Source: Luteimonas rhizosphaerae (GTDB lineage Bacteria > Pseudomonadota > Gammaproteobacteria > Xanthomonadales > Xanthomonadaceae). From it: 64,000 bases of DNA. The notes beneath the pieces were generated by a model that saw only the letters and a list, made by a program, of their open reading frames with translations, was not told the DNA's origin and did no database searches. Within the stretch, counting starts at the first letter, position 1. The number at the start of each line of letters is the position of its first letter. Positions 9,101-18,870 of the stretch are shown one piece after another. The position numbers and the translations under genes are program-made. The stretch covers positions 62,001 through 126,000 of the forward strand of contig NZ_NRQR01000015.1 of the NCBI RefSeq assembly GCF_002849595.1. Reading direction: 5' to 3'.

Positions 9101-11818
9101 ATGACCGATCGACATGACGAACCCTTGCGCGAAGTCAGCTTCGCGCAGACCGATGCGCTGCTGCGCGACGACGTGCGCCGGCTCGGCGCGATGGTGGGCC
9201 AGATGCTGGCCGAGCAGGGCTCGCAGCAGCTGCTCGACGAAGTGGAAACCGTGCGCCGCGCGTCGATCGAACGGCGCGAGGCCGGCCGGCCGGTCGACGC
9301 ACTCGCCGACACGCTGGCGCAGATTCCCACCGACGATGCCGAAGCCCTGGTGCGCGCCTTCGCCGCGTACTTCGGCGCGATCAACCTGGCCGAGCGCGTG
9401 CACCGCATCCGTCGCCGGCGCGACTACCAGCGCGCCAGCGATGCGCCGCAGCCCGGCGGCCTGGAGGCGGTGTTCCGCGCGCTGCAGGACGATGGCGTGA
9501 CGCTCGAGGAACTGGAGGGCTGCCTGGCCCGGCTGCACATCGAGCCGGTGTTCACCGCGCATCCGACCGAAGCGGTCCGGCGCGTGCTGCTGGAGAAGGA
9601 GCGCACGATCGTCGAGCGGCTGATGGCCGACATCGACCGCGAACGCACGCCGACCGAACGCCGCGCCGACGATGCGCGCATCGTGCTGGCGCTGACGTCG
9701 TCGTGGCAGACCTCGGAAGCGCCCGCACGCAAGCCGACCGTCGGCGACGAGGTCGAGCACGTCGGCTATTACCTGTCGAACGTGCTGTACCGCGTGCTGC
9801 CGGTGTTCTACGAGGCGCTGGGCGATGCGATCGAGCAGGTCTACGGCACCCGCCCCGACCTGCCGCTGCTGCTGCGCTTCGGGACCTGGGTCGGCGGCGA
9901 CATGGACGGCAACCCCAACGTCAACGCCGACACCATGCGCGCCGCGCTCGGTGCGCAGCGCAGCCAGGCGCTGGCGCAGTACCGCCAGGACCTGCGCGCC
10001 CTGGGCAACGTGCTGACGCAGACGCTGGATCGCGCCGGCTTCGACGACGCCGTGCTCGCGCGCGTCGACGACTACCGGCGCCGCGTGCCGGGCGCCGAGG
10101 CCGCGCTCAATCCGCGCCATGCCGACATGCCCTACCGGCGCCTGCTCGACCTGATGCAGGCGCGGCTGGCGGCGACCGACGCCGACCATCGCGCCGGCTA
10201 TGCGGGCGCCGAGGAATTCGTCGGCGATCTGGAACTGATCGACGCCAGCCTGCATGCGCACCGCGGCGACAAGGCGGGCGCGTTCGCGCTGCATCGTCTG
10301 CTGTGGCGCGCGCGCACGTTCGGCTTCCATCTGGCCGCGCTCGACCTGCGCCAGGACTCGGCGGTGCACGACGAGGTGCTGGGCCGCATCGACGGCAGCG
10401 ACTGGGTCGCGCGCGACGTCGGGACCCGCGTCGAACGCCTGCACGCGATGCTCGACGCGCCGCCGAAGACCGGCGACGCCGCGCCGCACGAGACGGTCGC
10501 CTCGACGCTCGGCGTGTTCCGCGCCGTCGTCGACCTGCGCCGCAGCCACGGCGCTTCGGCGACCGGCCTCTACATCATCTCCATGGCGCGCAGCGCGGCC
10601 GATGCGCTGGCGGTGCTCGCGCTCGCGCGCATCGCCGACTGCACCGTCGACGGCGAAGTGCCGCTCGATGTCGCGCCGCTGTTCGAAACCGTCGACGACC
10701 TGCAGGCCGCGCCCGCGGTGATGCGCCAGCTGTTCGACGACCCGCGCTATCGCCGCCACCTCGCCGGGCGCGGCGACCGGCAGACGGTGATGCTCGGTTA
10801 TTCCGACAGCGCCAAGGACGGCGGCCTGCTGGCCTCGCGCTGGGCGCTGCAGCGCACCCAGGTCGAGCTGACCGCGCTGGCCCGCGAGGCCGGCGTGCGC
10901 ATCATGTTCTTCCACGGCCGCGGCGGTTCGGTCAGCCGCGGCGGCGGCAAGACCGAGCGCGCGGTGATCGCCGCGCCGCGCGGCTCGGTCGACGGCAGCC
11001 TGCGCGTCACCGAGCAGGGCGAGGTCATCCACCGCAAGTACGGCATCCGCGCGCTGGCGCTGCGCAATCTCGAACAGTCCACGGCCGCGGTGATCCGCGC
11101 GACGCTGCGGCCGCGGCCCGCGGATCCGCGCGAGGACGGCTGGCGCGATCTGGCCGCGACGCTGGCCGAGGTGTCGCGCACGCACTACCGCGCGCTGGTG
11201 CACGAGCGCGCCGACTTTCCCGACTACTTCCGCGCCGCGACGCCGATCGACGTCATCGAGCGCCTGCAGATCGGCTCGCGCCCGTCGCGGCGGCGCGATG
11301 GCGGCATCGGCAACCTGCGCGCGATCCCGTGGGTGTTCGCGTGGGCGCAGAACCGCTCCGGCCTGACCGGCTGGTACGGTCTCGGCACCGCGCTGCAGCA
11401 CGGCATCCGCACGGTCGGGCAGCAGGCGATGACCGAGATGGCACGCGACTGGCCGTTCTTCCGCGCGGCGCTCGACGATGTCGAGATGCTGCTGGCCAAG
11501 ACCGACATCGCGATCTTCGAGCGGTATTCCCAGCTGGCCGGCGACGCGCATGCCGATTTCTTCCCCGGCATTCTCGACGAGTGCCTGCGCACGCGCGACG
11601 CGATCCTGCTGCTGAAGGAGCAGGACGTGCTGCTGGCCGACGACTACCGTCTGCAGCTGTCGATCCGCCTGCGCAATCCCTATGTCGACCCGATCAGCCT
11701 GCTACAGGTCGAACTGCTGCAGCGCTGGCGCGCCGGCAACCGCGAGGACGACGGCCTGCTGCGTGCGCTGGTGTCGACGGTCAACGGCATCGCCGCCGGC
11801 ATCCAGAACACGGGCTGA
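9101..11818 (+). CDS. ppc: Phosphoenolpyruvate carboxylase
   Basis: Adds bicarbonate to phosphoenolpyruvate to give oxaloacetate, replenishing the TCA cycle. The full-length protein of 905 residues has the catalytic histidine H154 in VFTAHPTE, the second signature FHGRGGSVSRGGG (about residue 605), the lysine-bearing GYSDSAKDGG loop and the family C terminus ending NTG, which reaches into the active site. It follows gshA by 56 bases on the same strand and could be read through from it, but each gene is known to stand alone elsewhere. Confidence 0.97.
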   Translation: MTDRHDEPLREVSFAQTDALLRDDVRRLGAMVGQMLAEQGSQQLLDEVETVRRASIERREAGRPVDALADTLAQIPTDDAEALVRAFAAYFGAINLAERVHRIRRRRDYQRASDAPQPGGLEAVFRALQDDGVTLEELEGCLARLHIEPVFTAHPTEAVRRVLLEKERTIVERLMADIDRERTPTERRADDARIVLALTSSWQTSEAPARKPTVGDEVEHVGYYLSNVLYRVLPVFYEALGDAIEQVYGTRPDLPLLLRFGTWVGGDMDGNPNVNADTMRAALGAQRSQALAQYRQDLRALGNVLTQTLDRAGFDDAVLARVDDYRRRVPGAEAALNPRHADMPYRRLLDLMQARLAATDADHRAGYAGAEEFVGDLELIDASLHAHRGDKAGAFALHRLLWRARTFGFHLAALDLRQDSAVHDEVLGRIDGSDWVARDVGTRVERLHAMLDAPPKTGDAAPHETVASTLGVFRAVVDLRRSHGASATGLYIISMARSAADALAVLALARIADCTVDGEVPLDVAPLFETVDDLQAAPAVMRQLFDDPRYRRHLAGRGDRQTVMLGYSDSAKDGGLLASRWALQRTQVELTALAREAGVRIMFFHGRGGSVSRGGGKTERAVIAAPRGSVDGSLRVTEQGEVIHRKYGIRALALRNLEQSTAAVIRATLRPRPADPREDGWRDLAATLAEVSRTHYRALVHERADFPDYFRAATPIDVIERLQIGSRPSRRRDGGIGNLRAIPWVFAWAQNRSGLTGWYGLGTALQHGIRTVGQQAMTEMARDWPFFRAALDDVEMLLAKTDIAIFERYSQLAGDAHADFFPGILDECLRTRDAILLLKEQDVLLADDYRLQLSIRLRNPYVDPISLLQVELLQRWRAGNREDDGLLRALVSTVNGIAAGIQNTG

Positions 11819-11886
11819 CGCGGCGCGTCTCGCCGGCTGCGACGCGTCTGCCTAGACTGGCGGCTTCGTCCCCGTGAGTGCGCCCC

Positions 11887-12519
11887 ATGTCCGACGTCGA
11901 ACTCGTTCTCTACACCAACCCGATGTCGCGCGGCCGCATCGCGCGCTGGATGCTCGAAGAAGTCGGGCAGCCCTACCGCACCGAGGTGCTGGACTACGGC
12001 GACGGCATGAAGTCGCCGGCCTTCCTCGCGATCAACCCGATGGGCAAGGTGCCGACGCTGGTCCATGGCGACGCGGTCGTGACCGAGGCCGCCGCGATCT
12101 GCGCCTACCTCGCCGACGCGTTTCCCGACGCCGGCCTGCTGCCTGCTGCCGAGCCGGTGGCGCGCGCGGCGTACTACCGCTGGCTGTTCTTCGCCGCGGG
12201 CCCGGTGGAAGCCGCCGTCACGGCCAAATCGCTGGGCCTGCTGGCGCCGGCGGAGCGGGCGCAGATGGTCGGCTACGGCAACTTCGAGCAGACCGTCGAC
12301 GTGCTCGAGCAGGCCGCGGCCGGCGCCGCACCCTGGCTCACCGGCGAGCGTTTCACCGCCGCCGACGTCTACGTCGGCAGCCAGATCGCCTGGGGCCAGA
12401 TGTTCAAGTCGATGCCGGCGCGGCCGGCCTTCGTCGATTACGTCGCGCGGCTGCAGGCGCGCCCCGCGTGGCAGCGCGCGAACGCGCTCGACGATGCGGC
12501 GATGCCGGCGTCCGCCTGA
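11887..12519 (+). CDS. Glutathione S-transferase family protein
   Basis: A cytosolic 210-residue GST. The N-terminal thioredoxin fold begins LVLYTNPMSRGR, where S or N near residues 12-15 would activate glutathione. The cis-Pro contact is in MGKVPTL, followed by the conserved glutathione-binding EAAAI. The C-terminal helical domain has the N-capping box region TGERFTAADVYVG. An in-frame GTG nine bases upstream is possible, but ATG gives the canonical beginning. The substrate is unknown. It is 68 bases after ppc. Confidence 0.85.
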   Translation: MSDVELVLYTNPMSRGRIARWMLEEVGQPYRTEVLDYGDGMKSPAFLAINPMGKVPTLVHGDAVVTEAAAICAYLADAFPDAGLLPAAEPVARAAYYRWLFFAAGPVEAAVTAKSLGLLAPAERAQMVGYGNFEQTVDVLEQAAAGAAPWLTGERFTAADVYVGSQIAWGQMFKSMPARPAFVDYVARLQARPAWQRANALDDAAMPASA

Positions 12520-12634
12520 GTTGGTCGGGGCGGGCGTGGGCGATGGTGCGCGCCGTGGGTCGCGGCGCTGCCATCGGCCTGCAACGTGCGTGTCATATCG
12601 TCGCGGGTCGCCCTCGCACCCCAGGTGTCACCCG

Positions 12635-14398
12635 ATGCATCGTGTCCGTCGTCCGCGCGCCCTCGTCCTCCCGGCCATCGTTGGCCTGTGCCTCCTGCCT
12701 GCCCTCGGCCAGGCGCAGCGGCAGCCCGCGCCGGCATCCGAGCGCAGCGACGCCACGTGCACGCTGACCGCGTTCCGCGTGCGCGCCGATTTCGAGGCCG
12801 TGCTCAACGCCGGGGACGGCTGGGCCGGTGGCACGAACGAGGCGGTCACGCTCGAGGCGGACCGGCCGTTCCGGCTTCGCGTGGAACTCGAAACCGCGGA
12901 CGCCGCTGAGCAGGCGCGGCGTTTCTGGCTCCAGTACCGCCGCAACCACGGGCCCTGGACCGATCTGCCGGCGGCCGACTTTCCGTATCCCCTGGGCGTG
13001 ACGCCGCCGATCAGCGTGGTGGCGAACGGGGAGTACGCGCCGGGCGAGGCAACCGCCGATCTGCTGGCCGGCGCCACCGCGCCGTTCCGGGCCGGGACCG
13101 GCCTCGTGCTCGAAGCGACGACGCCGACGTGGCAGGGCGGACGGGTCCACGGCGAATGGGAATGGCCGCTGGTGATCCGGCGCTTCTCCGACGGGGCCGC
13201 GACCAGCGAGACGGGCGACGTGTTCGAGCTCCGCATGGCCGGGACCCCGGGCGCGTGCGCCAGCGTCGCCAGCCCGCGCCTCACCCTGGCCGTGCCGCCG
13301 GGCCTGCTCGGCGGCACCTTCGTCGAGACACCGGGTCCGATCGGGCCGTGGCAGGCGGCGAACGGCGACCTGTATTTCACGATCGAGCCGGCGGAAACGA
13401 CCAACGTGCTGATGATGGTCAAGTCCAGCGACGGGGGCCGCACCTGGCGCGAGGTGGACGGTGCCCGGCGTCCGGTGACGGGCGACCTCGAAGGCGTCGC
13501 GGCGACGTTCGACGGCGACACCGTGCATATCCTCCACCAGACCTCCGAGGACGTGTGGCATCACGCGTTCCGCACGTCCGACCATCCGACGCATCCCGAC
13601 ACCTGGGCGATCCGCGACGAACGGCTGGCCTCGCCCGTGGAACCGCCGACCCAGGTCGCCGCGCTGGCCGCCCGTTCTGACGGCAGCCTGGTGGGCGTGT
13701 ACGGCGGCCCCGACCGTCTCCACGTCAGGATCCGCGGCGCGGACGGCACCTGGGGGGAGGAGGCCATCGTCGATGCCGGCAGCGGTCCGCGCCTGTCGGG
13801 GCCGATGGCCGTCACCGGCCGCGACGATGTCGTGCATCTGGCCTACACCGGCCACGACGGCACGGCGTGGTACCGGACCGTCGCCGCCGATGGCACGCTC
13901 GGCGCGCGCCAGCGCGTGTCGGATCGACTGGCGCGCGGCAGTGGCGATGTCGGTTCGGTATTGCCGCTGGTCTACCTGCCGGAAGACGACACGCTGGTGG
14001 TGATCTACCGCACGGCCGATGGCCGCCTGCGCGCGCGTCGCGCGGTCGCGGGCGCGCCGTTGGGCGAGGAGCGCGTGGTGACCGACCGCGTCGTCGTGCA
14101 GAACGCGGTGGACGCCGACCAGACCGGCGCCGACGCCATCGCGCTCGATGGCGCGGCGCACGTGCTCTTCATCGATGCGGCATCCGGCAGCCTGTTCCAC
14201 ACGTCCAGTGATCCGGACGGGTCATGGCGCGACGCCGTCCTGCAGCAGGACGATGTCGACGCCCAGTGGGTGCGCGGGCAGGCGGTCCGACGCGCGGACG
14301 GGACGACCGTCTACGGCTACGTGTTCGACGCGGGCTCCAATGGCGGCTCGGGCATGAACCGCTACGGCGAGGTGGCGCCGGCAGCCGCGGTCCGCTGA
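12635..14398 (+). CDS. Secreted protein with BNR/sialidase-like repeats, function unknown
   Basis: An exported protein of 587 residues. The start at 12635 gives a signal peptide of about 28 residues (ALVLPAIVGLCLLPALGQAQ). The first half has an immunoglobulin-like character (RFWLQYRRNHGPW). The second half holds repeated WYRT/VVIYRT-type blades and Asp-box-like turns, for example SSDGGRTWREV, pointing to a beta-propeller resembling exo-sialidases or BNR-repeat proteins. No catalytic set of a true sialidase is evident, so an enzyme activity is not claimed. A short insert with two cysteines (TCTLTAF and GACASVA) may form a disulfide. It is the last gene before a palindrome-bearing intergenic region. 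Confidence 0.6.
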   Translation: MHRVRRPRALVLPAIVGLCLLPALGQAQRQPAPASERSDATCTLTAFRVRADFEAVLNAGDGWAGGTNEAVTLEADRPFRLRVELETADAAEQARRFWLQYRRNHGPWTDLPAADFPYPLGVTPPISVVANGEYAPGEATADLLAGATAPFRAGTGLVLEATTPTWQGGRVHGEWEWPLVIRRFSDGAATSETGDVFELRMAGTPGACASVASPRLTLAVPPGLLGGTFVETPGPIGPWQAANGDLYFTIEPAETTNVLMMVKSSDGGRTWREVDGARRPVTGDLEGVAATFDGDTVHILHQTSEDVWHHAFRTSDHPTHPDTWAIRDERLASPVEPPTQVAALAARSDGSLVGVYGGPDRLHVRIRGADGTWGEEAIVDAGSGPRLSGPMAVTGRDDVVHLAYTGHDGTAWYRTVAADGTLGARQRVSDRLARGSGDVGSVLPLVYLPEDDTLVVIYRTADGRLRARRAVAGAPLGEERVVTDRVVVQNAVDADQTGADAIALDGAAHVLFIDAASGSLFHTSSDPDGSWRDAVLQQDDVDAQWVRGQAVRRADGTTVYGYVFDAGSNGGSGMNRYGEVAPAAAVR

Positions 14399-14720
14399 TC
14401 GGGGTTCGAGCGTCGCGACCGGCGCCGTCGCTGCGCGTCCAGGCGGGACATCGCCAAGCCCGGACCGCGGGTGCCCTCCATCGCCCTGGGCAGGCGCGCG
14501 CTCGCGAGCGCGCGCCTGCCCAGGGCGGTCGTTCGTAACCGGGGTTGACAGGCTGCCGCGATGGAGCGCGGCGGGCTGAAGGGGCCGCGTCGTCGTCCGC
14601 CGCTTCTATGCGGCGCTCCGGGCCGCTGTCATCAGAAGCAGGCGCGCGCTCCCGATGCGGCCGCCTCGTGACACCCTGACGCGATCGCCCGCACGCGTCG
14701 CGCACGCCCGGCGTGCCGCA
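14399..14720. other. Convergent intergenic region with a long palindrome
   Basis: About 320 bases between the convergent secreted-protein and metallophosphoesterase genes. Apart from the 46-base palindrome at 14482-14527 and a TTGACA at 14546-14551 without a matching -10, I see nothing gene-like. A stretch near 14630-14660 (CAGGCGCGCGCTCCCGATGCGG) loosely resembles the REP-like elements found elsewhere in the window. Confidence 0.5.
14482..14527. repeat. Perfect 46-base palindrome
   Basis: Two 23-base arms with no spacer: the left arm 14482-14504 begins CGCCCTGGGCAGG and the right arm 14505-14527 is its exact reverse complement, with TCGCGA at the centre. It would form a very strong hairpin in RNA from either strand. 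It lies between convergent genes (84 bases after one stop, 194 before the other), so a bidirectional terminator is the simplest role, although no T-run follows. Confidence 0.7.
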
Positions 14721-15850
14721 TCACCCGCGCGCGTCCGGAGCGCGGCGCAGCGTGATGCGGGTGAGCTCCGACGGCTTACCGAGCCGCAGCGCCATGCCCG
14801 GCCACAGCGCGGTGCCGTTGTTGACGTAGAGCTGCATGCCGTCGACCGCGTACCGCCGCGACACGAAGCCCGCATTGGCCAGCGCGAACACCCGGTCGAG
14901 CCCGACGATCAGGCCGCCGTGGGTGTGTCCCGACAGCTGCAGCGCGACGCCTTGCGCGGCAGCGGCGCGGGCGTTCCGCGGTTGATGGTCGAGCAGCAGC
15001 ACGGGCGCGCCGGTCGGCGCTCCGGCGAGCGCCGCGGCGACGTCGGGCGCGGGGAAGCCGGCACCGGTCGCCGAGACGTCCGCCACGCCGGCGAGCACCA
15101 GCGCCGCATCGTCGCGCGCGATGACGGCATGGGCGTTGACCAGCGGCGTCATGCCCAGCGCCGCGAAGTGCCGCATCCACACCGGGTAGCCGAAAAAGTA
15201 TTCGTGGTTGCCCGGGACCACGTAGACCCCGTCGCGCGCCTGCAGCGCGCCCAGCGGCGCGACATCGTCGAGCCGGTCGGCGAGCACGCCGTCGATCAGA
15301 TCGCCGGTGATCACCACGAGGTCCGCGTCCAGCGCGTTCGCACGCTGCACCATGGCCGCCGTCCACGGCCGCTCGAACAGCCGGCTGATGTGCAGGTCGG
15401 TCAGCTGCAGCACCCGGTAGCCGTCGAACTGCGGCGGCAGGCCGGCGATGGCGATCTCGACGTCGTGGACCGGTGGCACGCGGATGGCCTGGTGCACGCC
15501 GATCGCCGCCAGCACCAGCGCCGCGCCAGCGATGCCGTGGCGCACGGCGCGCGGAATCCGCAGCCGCCGGCGTCGCGCCAGCATCGCCAGCAGCGTGCCG
15601 ACGTCGACCAGGAGCTGCAGCAGCGCCAGCAGCAGGATCGCGCCGAAGGCCCAGTTGAACGCGATCACCAGCGCCCGCGGGAACTCGGGTGAGAACACGC
15701 TGCCCGACGACAGCAGGCAGAACAGGTGGTACTGCGACGCGGTGAGCAGCACCAGGGCCGCCCCGAGTTTCGCCGGCCACGCCCACGGCAGCGGCCACAG
15801 GAACCGGGCCAGCACGTAGAGGCAGGGATCGCGAAGATCAGGTGGAACAT
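14721..15850 (-). CDS. Membrane metallophosphoesterase, N-terminal frameshift
   Basis: A calcineurin-like phosphoesterase of the YkuE/YaeI membrane type, about 375 residues. Hydrophobic N-terminal segments (CLYVLARFLWPLPW, ASQYHLFCLL, FGAILLLALLQLLV) precede a catalytic domain with LTDLHIS (D-x-H), ITGDLID, PGNHEYFFGY and LSGHTHGG, the complete dimetal set. The expected N terminus, MFHLIFAIP, is encoded from the ATG at 15850, but the reading frame must shift near 15825-15827 (three consecutive G on the plus strand) to continue as CLYVLARF. One base appears to be missing. Either this is an assembly or sequencing error, or translation starts at a later GTG. Divergent from frmR. Confidence 0.75.
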
Positions 15851-16084
15851 GGGGCGGTCCTTCGGAAGCAACGGGCAGGCAGCGAGGCGCGTTCGCGTGC
15901 AGCGGGCGCGCAACGGGATCGGGCGGGACGGTCGGCGACCGCGCCGCACAGGGTAGTCCGCCACACGTGGCGATCGCATCGCGGCCACGGTCGCGCGTCA
16001 TCGGCAGTGCGCTTGCCGCTGCGCGGACCTCGCGTGAGACCGCGTCGCGACAACAACGCCCGACGCAGACCACGCCTCGCCTGC

Positions 16085-16102
16085 TATACTCCCCCAGAGT
16101 AT
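16085..16102 (+). promoter_or_regulatory. FrmR operator overlapping the frm -10 box
   Basis: TATACT at 16085-16090 is a near-consensus -10. It overlaps an inverted repeat ATACTC-CCCCA-GAGTAT (16086-16102) whose C/G-tract core flanked by AT-rich arms is the pattern bound by the RcnR/CsoR/FrmR repressors. It sits 17 bases before the frmR start. Binding of FrmR would block RNA polymerase, so autorepression relieved by formaldehyde is the expected mode. Confidence 0.7.
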
Positions 16103-16119
16103 CCGACACGGCGACACCG

Positions 16120-16395
16120 ATGCCGCATTCGCCCGAAGAAAAGAAGCGCGTCATCGCCCGTGTGCGTCGCATGCGCGGCCAGCTCGATGCGCTGGAGCGC
16201 GCGCTGGAAGGCGGCGCCGACTGCGGGCCGGTGCTGCAGCAACTCGCGGCGCTGCGCGGTGCGGTCAACGGACTGATGTCGGGCGTGCTCGAGAGCCATC
16301 TGCGCGAAACGCTGGGGCCGACGGCCGCCACGCCCGCCGCGCGCCAGACCGGGATCGACGACACCGTCGCACTGGTCCGGTCGTATCTCCGATAA
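16120..16395 (+). CDS. frmR: Formaldehyde-responsive repressor FrmR
   Basis: A 91-residue all-helical DNA-binding repressor of the DUF156 (CsoR/RcnR) family. Residues known to make the formaldehyde sensor in E. coli FrmR are present: Pro2, Cys35 and His60; the long [17 protein letters not shown] and SHLRET segments also match, which separates it from metal-sensing relatives. It is first in a tight operon with frmA, a DUF3658-like gene and frmB, so it controls its own operon. The start at 16120 leaves Pro2 correctly placed, because an upstream start would bury it. Confidence 0.93.
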   Translation: MPHSPEEKKRVIARVRRMRGQLDALERALEGGADCGPVLQQLAALRGAVNGLMSGVLESHLRETLGPTAATPAARQTGIDDTVALVRSYLR

Positions 16396-16444
16396 GTCAC
16401 CCGGTGCCTGCGCGCCGCGCCACCCCTTCCTCACGGAGCTGTCC

Positions 16445-17528
<1,084 letters not shown>

Positions 17529-17529
17529 C

Positions 17530-17862
17530 ATGACGCACCCACTCGACAAGGCCGCACTCGACCGTGCGATGGAAGACATGACGCTCGAACAGGCGGAGCG
17601 CGACGCGGTCGCGCGCCTGGACGACGGCGATCTCGAACAGATCGACCGCGCCATCCTCTCGGCACTCGACGACCGCTGGCAGAAGGCGGGCTTCATCGCG
17701 TCGGGCGTGATGATCGCTGCGCCGGATGAACACGAGGAACTGCCGGAGGTGCTGTACGCGGAGCGCATCCGCGCGCTGGTGCAGGCCGCGCGTCTCGAAG
17801 GCAAGGGCGATCCGTCGGTGCTGAAGACCTTCGAGATCCGTCTTCCGCAGGCGGGCCGCTGA
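17530..17862 (+). CDS. DUF3658-like protein in the frm operon
   Basis: A 110-residue cytosolic protein, starting one base after the frmA stop and ending one base before frmB, so clearly part of the operon. From about residue 35 the sequence (DRAILSALDDRWQKAG, then YAERIRALVQAARLEGKGD and a terminal FEIRLP) resembles the C-terminal domain known as DUF3658, whose biochemical role is unknown. No catalytic motif can be seen. A link to formaldehyde metabolism is inferred only from position. Confidence 0.75.
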   Translation: MTHPLDKAALDRAMEDMTLEQAERDAVARLDDGDLEQIDRAILSALDDRWQKAGFIASGVMIAAPDEHEELPEVLYAERIRALVQAARLEGKGDPSVLKTFEIRLPQAGR

Positions 17863-17863
17863 C

Positions 17864-18700
17864 ATGACGCTCGAACGCATCGAACACCGCGCCTGCTTCG
17901 GCGGCTGCCAGGACGTCTATGAGCACGCGTCCGCGACCCTCGACTGCACGATGCGTGTCGCGGTGTATCTGCCGCCGCAGGCGGAGACCGCGAAGCTGCC
18001 GGTGCTGTACTGGCTGTCGGGCCTGAGCTGCACCGAGCAGAATTTCATCACCAAGGCCGGCGCGCAGCGCTACGCCGCCGAGCACGGGGTGATCCTGGTC
18101 GCGCCGGACACCAGCCCGCGTGGCGACGCCGTCGCCGATGCCGACGGCTACGATCTCGGCAAGGGCGCGGGGTTCTACGTCGATGCGACGGAGTCGCCGT
18201 GGTCGGCGCACTACCGCATGTACGACTATGTCGTGAACGAGCTGCCGGCGCTGGTCGAGGCGCACCTGCCGGTCACCGGCGCGCGCGCGATCAGCGGGCA
18301 TTCGATGGGCGGCCACGGCGCGCTGGTGATCGCGCTGAAGAATCCCGGCCGCTACCGCAGCGTGTCGGCATTCTCGCCGATCGTCGCGCCGAGCCAGGTG
18401 CCGTGGGGCGAGAAGGCCTTCGGCGCGTATCTCGGCGACGACCGCGCAGTGTGGCGGCAGTACGACGCGACCGCGCTGGTCGCGGACGCGGCCGAACGCC
18501 TGCCGCTGCTCGTCGACCAGGGCGACGCCGACGAGTTCCTCGACGGCCAGCTCCGGCCGCAGTTGCTGCAGGCCGCCTGCGACGCCGCCGGGCATCCGCT
18601 GACGCTGCGCCTGCAGCCCGGCTACGACCACAGCTACTACTTCATCCAGAGCTTCATCGGCGAGCACATCGCCCACCACGCGGCCGCGCTGCGCGACTGA
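17864..18700 (+). CDS. frmB: S-formylglutathione hydrolase
   Basis: Splits S-formylglutathione into formate and glutathione, the last step of formaldehyde removal, in the cytosol. The 278-residue alpha/beta hydrolase has nucleophile S147 in GHSMGG, the acid in DQGDADEFL (D221 or D223) and H256 in GYDHSYYFI, with the esterase-D signature GLSCTEQNF at about 53-61. Length fits the family. It is the terminal gene of the frm operon, one base after the DUF3658-like gene. Confidence 0.94.
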   Translation: MTLERIEHRACFGGCQDVYEHASATLDCTMRVAVYLPPQAETAKLPVLYWLSGLSCTEQNFITKAGAQRYAAEHGVILVAPDTSPRGDAVADADGYDLGKGAGFYVDATESPWSAHYRMYDYVVNELPALVEAHLPVTGARAISGHSMGGHGALVIALKNPGRYRSVSAFSPIVAPSQVPWGEKAFGAYLGDDRAVWRQYDATALVADAAERLPLLVDQGDADEFLDGQLRPQLLQAACDAAGHPLTLRLQPGYDHSYYFIQSFIGEHIAHHAAALRD

Positions 18701-18870
18701 GGACGGCAGGCGGACCACGCCACGCGCGTCCTCCACGCGGGGGCCGCCGACGCTCGCGCACGCGGCGCAGTGGCCGCAGCACGCATGGCGCGCTGGACGT
18801 GATCGACCGGCATCGAATCGCGTCGATCCGCGTGCTAGCGTCGGCGCCGTGCCCATGCGAGGTCGCGACG

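Noticed and set aside
8477-11551. Long minus-strand open frame (about 1024 codons) under gshA and ppc
   Set aside because: Shadow of ppc; no domain features and it spans two clear genes.
14546-14551. TTGACA as a promoter
   Set aside because: No -10 box at a fitting distance and no gene downstream on that strand.
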